This document shows, piece after piece, positions 4,958 to 8,726 of a stretch of 8,726 bases of DNA. The translations under genes and the position numbers were made by a program. Within the stretch, counting starts at the first letter, position 1, and every line of letters begins with the position of its first letter. Origin of the DNA: an uncultured Eubacteriales bacterium (GTDB lineage Bacteria > Bacillota > Clostridia > Christensenellales > Aristaeellaceae); NCBI GenBank assembly GCA_900548125.1, contig URJN01000081.1, positions 1-8,726 of the forward strand, in the 5' to 3' direction. The notes beneath the pieces were generated by a model. The model searched no databases. It was not told the DNA's origin and saw only the letters and a list, made by a program, of their open reading frames with translations.

Positions 4958-6409
4958 ATGAAAAAGTGCATCGCATGGGTATTCCTTGCGCTGATGCTTG
5001 TGGTCTCGCAGGCACTGGCTGAGGATATCCTTTATACGGGAACCGTTTCCAAGGACATGACGATACGAGCGAAAAAATCCACGTCCGCGCAGAAGCTGGG
5101 CAGCGTGGCGGCAGGCGAACTCATCAATATCGTTGAATTCGACGATACATGGACAAAGGTTGATCAAAACGGTGTGGTCGGCTATGTTCTCAGCAAAAAC
5201 GTCGAGGATTTGGCTGCCGCGGCGGGCTACAACGACGAAGCGGACGCGCAGTATATCGGCGTTGCGACGCGCGAGCTGACCATCCGCGCGGAAAAGAGCA
5301 AATCCGCGCTCAAGCTGCATATGCTTGCCGAGGGCGAAACGGTATACGTCACCGAGCTGGGCGACCCGTGGTTTGCCGTGGTCAAGCAGGGTGTGCGCGG
5401 CTATGTTTTGGGCAGCCATATCGGGCAGCTCGCACCGGCGCATGAGGGCATCGAGTTGCCGGAGGAATATCAGCCGAAGCCCGAATTCGTCGCGGTATAC
5501 AGCGCGACGGCGGACGTAAACCTCTCCATCCGCAAGGAAAAGGATGAGAACGCGAAGCTGATCGGCACGGTTTACGAAAACGAAACCGTTGACGTGATGG
5601 ATATCGACGAGCAATGGGCGCATGTCAAGAAAGACGGCGCGGAAGGCTATGTGCTTCGCAGCCATCTGCGCTATTTCCAGCGTTACGATCCCTACGGGGC
5701 GTATGTTCCGGGCGTGGTCTTTTATCCCTATGCGGCGGTTGCGGTGAGCGAAACGGAGATTCTGGATAACGAAACCGGAGAATCGCTCCGGACGGTTCCG
5801 CGCGGTGCAGTGATGGCGGTCAGTGCGCTTGGGGAGGATATGTCCGTTACGCTGCCGTATGACCGCATCACGGGAAAAATCAGCGCGACGAGCAGCCTCG
5901 ATTTGGAGGTCGTTCATCCGTGGAATGAGGCGCAGGTCGGCGACCTGATTTCGGTGTTCTCGACGTATTACGACCCGCAGCAAAGCACGCAGACGCAGGT
6001 CGGACGCCTGCATAACATCATGCAGGGCGTGGAGCGGCTGAATAACGTCATCGTGCCGTCCGGCGAGAAATTCTATTTTAACGACTACTGCGCGCCGTAT
6101 ACCAAATCCAACGGATACGAGATGGGTCCGATTGTCAATTATGTTTCCAGTCAGAAGCTGGGCTACGGCGGCGGAATCTGCCAGGTTTCCACGACACTGT
6201 ACAACGCCATTTTGCAGATTCCCATCAGCGTCATCAAAACGCAGGTGCATTCCTCCTACGGCATCAGCTATGTGCCGCTGGACATGGATGCGGCGGTCGG
6301 CAAGGGAAATATCGATCTGCGGCTGCAAAACGTTCTGCCGTATGATATCCGGTTTGCGCTTCAGGCGGTCGGCGGCGTGCTGACGGTTCGCGTCTATCGG
6401 GCAAGCTGA
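4958..6409 (+). CDS. Secreted SH3-repeat VanW-domain protein (first of tandem pair)
   Basis: A 483-residue exported protein. A signal peptide (MKKCIAWVFLALMLVVSQALA) ends near residue 21. Three bacterial SH3 domains follow at about 26-85, 98-157 and 177-238, each with a TIRA/SIRK-type first strand and a GYVL element. A fourth, degenerate SH3-like segment at about 257-318 precedes the VanW domain at about 345-480. The VanW core is FYFNDYCAPYTKSNGY, then YGGGICQVSTTLYNA (C408) and VHSSYGISYVPLDMDAAVG (H431). Bacterial SH3 domains usually bind peptidoglycan, so a cell-wall role outside the membrane is likely; the biochemical activity of VanW is not established, and VanW-domain genes are not by themselves evidence of glycopeptide resistance. 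GAGGA lies 7 bases before the ATG. No convincing promoter was seen in the 40 bases after the upstream terminator. The stop overlaps the next ATG by one base. Confidence 0.93.
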   Translation: MKKCIAWVFLALMLVVSQALAEDILYTGTVSKDMTIRAKKSTSAQKLGSVAAGELINIVEFDDTWTKVDQNGVVGYVLSKNVEDLAAAAGYNDEADAQYIGVATRELTIRAEKSKSALKLHMLAEGETVYVTELGDPWFAVVKQGVRGYVLGSHIGQLAPAHEGIELPEEYQPKPEFVAVYSATADVNLSIRKEKDENAKLIGTVYENETVDVMDIDEQWAHVKKDGAEGYVLRSHLRYFQRYDPYGAYVPGVVFYPYAAVAVSETEILDNETGESLRTVPRGAVMAVSALGEDMSVTLPYDRITGKISATSSLDLEVVHPWNEAQVGDLISVFSTYYDPQQSTQTQVGRLHNIMQGVERLNNVIVPSGEKFYFNDYCAPYTKSNGYEMGPIVNYVSSQKLGYGGGICQVSTTLYNAILQIPISVIKTQVHSSYGISYVPLDMDAAVGKGNIDLRLQNVLPYDIRFALQAVGGVLTVRVYRAS

Positions 6410-7437
6410 TGAAAAAACGAGGATGCGCGGTGATGCTCTGTCTGCTGCTGCTTTTTGCGGGCGGTGCGGCGGCAGAAGAGCAGCAGGTCAGCGAAGAAGC
6501 GCAGGCGTCGAGCGTTGAGGAAGAGGCACTCTTTTACGGCGTCATCGGGAAAGCGATGACCGTTTACAAGTGGGGTGCGGAGGACGCGGCGGTGCTGGGC
6601 AAAATCGACGAAGGCACGGTCGTGGACGTCTACAAAAAGGGACGGAAATGGACAGCCATCGCCTTTGAAGGGCGGAAGGGCTATGTCAACACGAAATATG
6701 TCGAGCTGGTTCAGCGCAAGGATCCGTTTCAGGGACCGATGCCCGGTACAAGCGAGCATGTCGCCGTCGGCTATGTGCTGACCGATACGCTCTTTACGCC
6801 GACGGGGTATCATTATCCCATCAAGGTCAGCGCGGGAAGCTGGCTGTCTATCGAGAAAATCAAGGACGGACGTGCTTATTTTCCGTATCGCAGGGAAGAA
6901 GAAAATGTCAGTCTGGGCGTGGATAAGCTCAAAATCTACGATTTCATCAGCTGGAGCGACGCACAGCCCGGAGATTTGCTCTATGCGTTTACGACGTTTT
7001 ATTCCACCGGAACCAGCAAAGAGGGCAACGCGGGGCGCGTCTACAACATCATGCTGGCGAGCGAACGGCTGAGCGGCATCCGCGTAGGGGCTGGCGAGAG
7101 CTTTTCCTTCAACGCGGTCTGCGGTCCGTATACGAAGGAGAACGGCTACCGCGAAGCACCGATTCTTTCGGGCGAAAGCTCGATGGGCTACGGCGGCGGG
7201 GTCTGTCAGGTATGCAGCACGCTGTATAACATCGTTCTGCGGGTTCCGGCGGTGATTGAGGATATGAACTGGCATTCGCAGGGCGGGACGAAGTACCTGC
7301 CGGCGGGCTACGATGCGACAGTCAGCAATACGAAGGACATGGTTTTCCGCAACATATTGCCCTATGACATCCGAATCGAGTTTGAGAGCAAGGATGGCGT
7401 CATGACGGCATTTATGTTTCGGGATTACGATGAATAA
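6409..7437 (+). CDS. Secreted SH3-VanW protein (second of tandem pair)
   Basis: A 342-residue paralogue of the preceding protein. Its signal peptide (MKKRGCAVMLCLLLLFAGGAAA) ends near residue 22. One clear SH3 domain lies at about 41-102, a degenerate SH3-like segment at about 116-178, and the VanW domain at about 205-338 with FSFNAVCGPYTKENGY, YGGGVCQVCSTLYN (C266, extra C269) and NWHSQGGTKYLPAGYDATV (H289). It shares layout and motifs with its neighbour but has fewer SH3 domains, consistent with duplication followed by gain or loss of wall-binding repeats. The ATG overlaps the upstream stop in TGATG and no strong Shine-Dalgarno is present, so it probably depends on translational coupling. 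The two proteins should be made together outside the membrane. Substrate is unknown. Confidence 0.93.
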   Translation: MKKRGCAVMLCLLLLFAGGAAAEEQQVSEEAQASSVEEEALFYGVIGKAMTVYKWGAEDAAVLGKIDEGTVVDVYKKGRKWTAIAFEGRKGYVNTKYVELVQRKDPFQGPMPGTSEHVAVGYVLTDTLFTPTGYHYPIKVSAGSWLSIEKIKDGRAYFPYRREEENVSLGVDKLKIYDFISWSDAQPGDLLYAFTTFYSTGTSKEGNAGRVYNIMLASERLSGIRVGAGESFSFNAVCGPYTKENGYREAPILSGESSMGYGGGVCQVCSTLYNIVLRVPAVIEDMNWHSQGGTKYLPAGYDATVSNTKDMVFRNILPYDIRIEFESKDGVMTAFMFRDYDE

Positions 7438-7454
7438 GGGAGTGAAAAACAGAA

Positions 7455-8198
7455 ATGAAGATTTTGATTTCCAACGATGACGGCATTTTTTCGCCGGGAA
7501 TCAAGGCACTGGTTTCGGCGTTCGCGAAAGCCGGACATGAGGTTTATGTTGCCGCGCCGGACAGTCAGCGCAGCGCGGCAAGCCACAGCATGACGCTCTT
7601 TAGACCCCTGACGGCGAAGGAAACGGCGTTTGAAGGCGCGGTGAAGGCGTGGGCAATCGACGGCACGCCGGTAGACTGCGTGAAGCTGGCGGTGGAAACG
7701 CTCTGTCCGGAGGTGGAAGCGGTTCTTTCCGGTATCAACCACGGCTACAACGCTGGTTCGGATGTCCTGTATTCGGGAACGATCGGCGCGGCGATGGAAG
7801 GTGCGCTGAGCGGCAAGCCTGCGATGGCGGTTTCGCTGGGCTATGAGCGCGAAGATACCTACGACAAGGCGGCGGCACTGGCGGTCGAGGTCTTTAACAA
7901 GGCAAAGGCGCAGACGCTGCCGGCATGCTCGCTGCTGAATCTGAATTATCCGGAAAACGACGAGGCACTGGGGCTGAAGGCGACCTCTCTGCGCGCGCTT
8001 CGCTATCTGGAAACCTATGAGCCGCATGTCGGAGAGGACGGCGTCGTTCATTATACCCTGAACGGCGTGCTGGACAAGACCATGGAAGACGGCGAGGATG
8101 ATTATACATGGCTGCGCCGCGGTTATGCGACGATAACGGTTTTGTCCTTCGACCTGACGCATGACGCCGCGACGAAAGCACTGGCGGACAAAATCTGA
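7455..8198 (+). CDS. surE: 5'/3'-nucleotidase SurE
   Basis: A 247-residue metal-dependent phosphatase that dephosphorylates nucleoside monophosphates and is linked to stationary-phase and stress survival in several bacteria. The family signature is clear: SNDDG at 6-10 with metal ligands D8 and D9, PDSQRSAASHS at 35-45 with S40, and SGINHGYNAGSDVLYSGTIGAA from 92 with N95, the expected fourth ligand. Length is normal for the family, and the protein is cytosolic, without a signal peptide. It begins 17 bases after the second VanW gene, behind AAGGGAGTGA at a rather long spacing, and is probably in the same transcript. No isoaspartyl methyltransferase, its frequent partner in proteobacteria, is nearby. 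Confidence 0.97.
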   Translation: MKILISNDDGIFSPGIKALVSAFAKAGHEVYVAAPDSQRSAASHSMTLFRPLTAKETAFEGAVKAWAIDGTPVDCVKLAVETLCPEVEAVLSGINHGYNAGSDVLYSGTIGAAMEGALSGKPAMAVSLGYEREDTYDKAAALAVEVFNKAKAQTLPACSLLNLNYPENDEALGLKATSLRALRYLETYEPHVGEDGVVHYTLNGVLDKTMEDGEDDYTWLRRGYATITVLSFDLTHDAATKALADKI

Positions 8199-8203
8199 GA
8201 GAC

Positions 8204-8238
8204 ACGCTCGGCAAAGAGATTCGCTCTTTGCGCGTTTT
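8204..8238 (+). terminator. Hairpin terminator after surE
   Basis: A perfect 8-bp stem GCAAAGAG/CTCTTTGC (8211-8218 and 8224-8231, loop ATTCG) is extended by ACGC/GCGT with a 3-base bulge. It is followed by only four T residues. It starts 5 bases after the surE stop. The weak T tract may allow some read-through. Confidence 0.75.
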
Positions 8239-8346
8239 CCTCACTCGCAGCGGACTCAACAGCGCAAGGCAGAGGAGACTTGAAAAATAAAATCCTTCAA
8301 ACAGGCTTGAACGACAGCCCGACGGAACGCTTTATAAGAGAAAATC

Positions 8347-8379
8347 ATGCAGGAAGCGCGAAACTTCTTGCATTTTTTT
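8347..8379 (+). terminator. Second terminator-like hairpin before the RpiR gene
   Basis: ATGCAGGAAG (8347-8356) pairs fully with CTTCTTGCAT (8364-8373), with one G-U pair and a 7-base loop, followed by a T run to 8379. It may be a back-up terminator for the VanW-surE unit. A possible promoter lies just upstream (TTGAAC 8307-8312, 18 bases, TTTATA 8331-8336), so it could instead be an attenuator in a longer rpiR leader. I favour the simple terminator. Confidence 0.7.
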
Positions 8380-8396
8380 CATGGTTTTGATAGAAT
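8368..8396 (+). promoter_or_regulatory. Probable promoter of the RpiR-family gene
   Basis: TTGCAT (8368-8373) and TAGAAT (8391-8396) are separated by 17 bases. The -35 box overlaps the right arm of the upstream terminator hairpin. A start near 8403 would give a leader of about 40 bases. Confidence 0.5.
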
Positions 8397-8441
8397 AAGA
8401 CCAAAGAAAAAGTGGGCGTTTTGCCTGGGAGGTCAAGAATT

Positions 8442-8726
8442 ATGCAGGATATGCAGGACATGATCGAGCGGCTGAACCATTCAGGCCGCCGACTGAGCAA
8501 GGGACACCGGAAGATCGCCCAATATATCGTTGAGCATTACGACAAAGCTGTGTTCATGACGGCCAGCCGACTGGGCGAGAGCGTAGGCGTGAGCGAATCC
8601 ACGGTCGTGCGCTTTGCCATAGAAATGGGCTTTGAGGGCTATCCGGAGCTTCAGAAGAGCTTACAGTCGCTGATAAAGAACCGTCTTACAGCGGTACAGC
8701 GTATCAATATCACAAATGACCGTATC
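8442..8726 (+). CDS. MurR/RpiR-family transcriptional regulator, N-terminal part
   Basis: The first 95 residues of a protein that continues beyond the window. GGGAGG lies 9 bases before the ATG at 8442; a second in-frame ATG at 8451 is possible but too far from the site. The visible part is the RpiR-type DNA-binding domain: LSKGHRKIAQYIVEHYDKAVFMT (18-40), then the helix-turn-helix ASRLGESVGVSESTVVRFAIEMGF (41-64) and GYPELQKSL. Full-length members add a C-terminal SIS domain that binds a phosphosugar and often regulate amino-sugar or cell-wall sugar catabolism. That domain and any target genes lie outside the window, so the ligand cannot be predicted. Confidence 0.93.
   Translation, partial: MQDMQDMIERLNHSGRRLSKGHRKIAQYIVEHYDKAVFMTASRLGESVGVSESTVVRFAIEMGFEGYPELQKSLQSLIKNRLTAVQRINITNDRI

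Noticed and set aside
3809..6328. 839-codon minus-strand ORF opposite efp, the zinc-ribbon gene and the first VanW gene
   Set aside because: The complementary strand holds four well-supported features including EF-P and a terminator. The frame shows no family motif, so it is an antisense shadow despite its length.
4958..7437. Vancomycin resistance genes
   Set aside because: The VanW domain is widespread in Clostridia. There is no vanH, vanA-type ligase, vanX or VanRS pair here, so resistance is not supported.
8280..8390. 36-codon ORF with a TTG start after AGAGGAGAC
   Set aside because: The spacing from Shine-Dalgarno to TTG is only about 2 bases, and the terminator hairpin lies inside the frame. 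Likely chance.

Overview
The window looks like chromosomal DNA of an endospore-forming, GC-rich Clostridia member, probably from an Oscillospirales or Christensenellales type lineage. Four things point there: an intact sporulation sigma factor sigK, a Bacillus/Clostridium-type LexA box, a CD1247-like zinc-ribbon gene directly behind efp, and a pair of secreted SH3-VanW proteins. No phage genes, insertion sequence, CRISPR array, rRNA or tRNA was seen. Taxonomy is inferred from gene families only.

Left part, minus strand (about 2742 down to 150): an SOS-type transcription unit. A near-perfect vegetative promoter and a perfect-consensus LexA operator precede a Y-family DNA polymerase (dinB/umuC family). 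The polymerase stop codon abuts the start of an 84-residue protein of unknown function. After an 84-base structured gap comes a DUF4397 protein with a 21-residue N-terminal repeat. In that gap the Shine-Dalgarno lies about 31 bases from the best start codon, with a hairpin between them that could be looped out. Positions 1-149 hold no gene but carry two compact hairpins that look like a dispersed intergenic repeat.

Middle, plus strand: sigK (2890-3585) is transcribed divergently from dinB and has a pro-sequence. It is followed by a possible 32-residue basic peptide. Next comes a promoter and the efp-CD1247-like pair, closed by a strong rho-independent terminator at 4874-4918.

Right part, plus strand: two paralogous secreted SH3-VanW proteins overlap by one base (TGATG), and surE follows 17 bases later, ending at a hairpin terminator. 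After another terminator-like hairpin, a promoter and a good ribosome binding site, a MurR/RpiR-family regulator begins and runs off the window at 8726.

Most of the window is ordinary core genome. The parts most worth following up are the dinB / 84-residue protein / DUF4397 arrangement under a LexA box, the hairpin-separated ribosome binding site, and the tandem VanW pair. None of these proves a new system from sequence alone.
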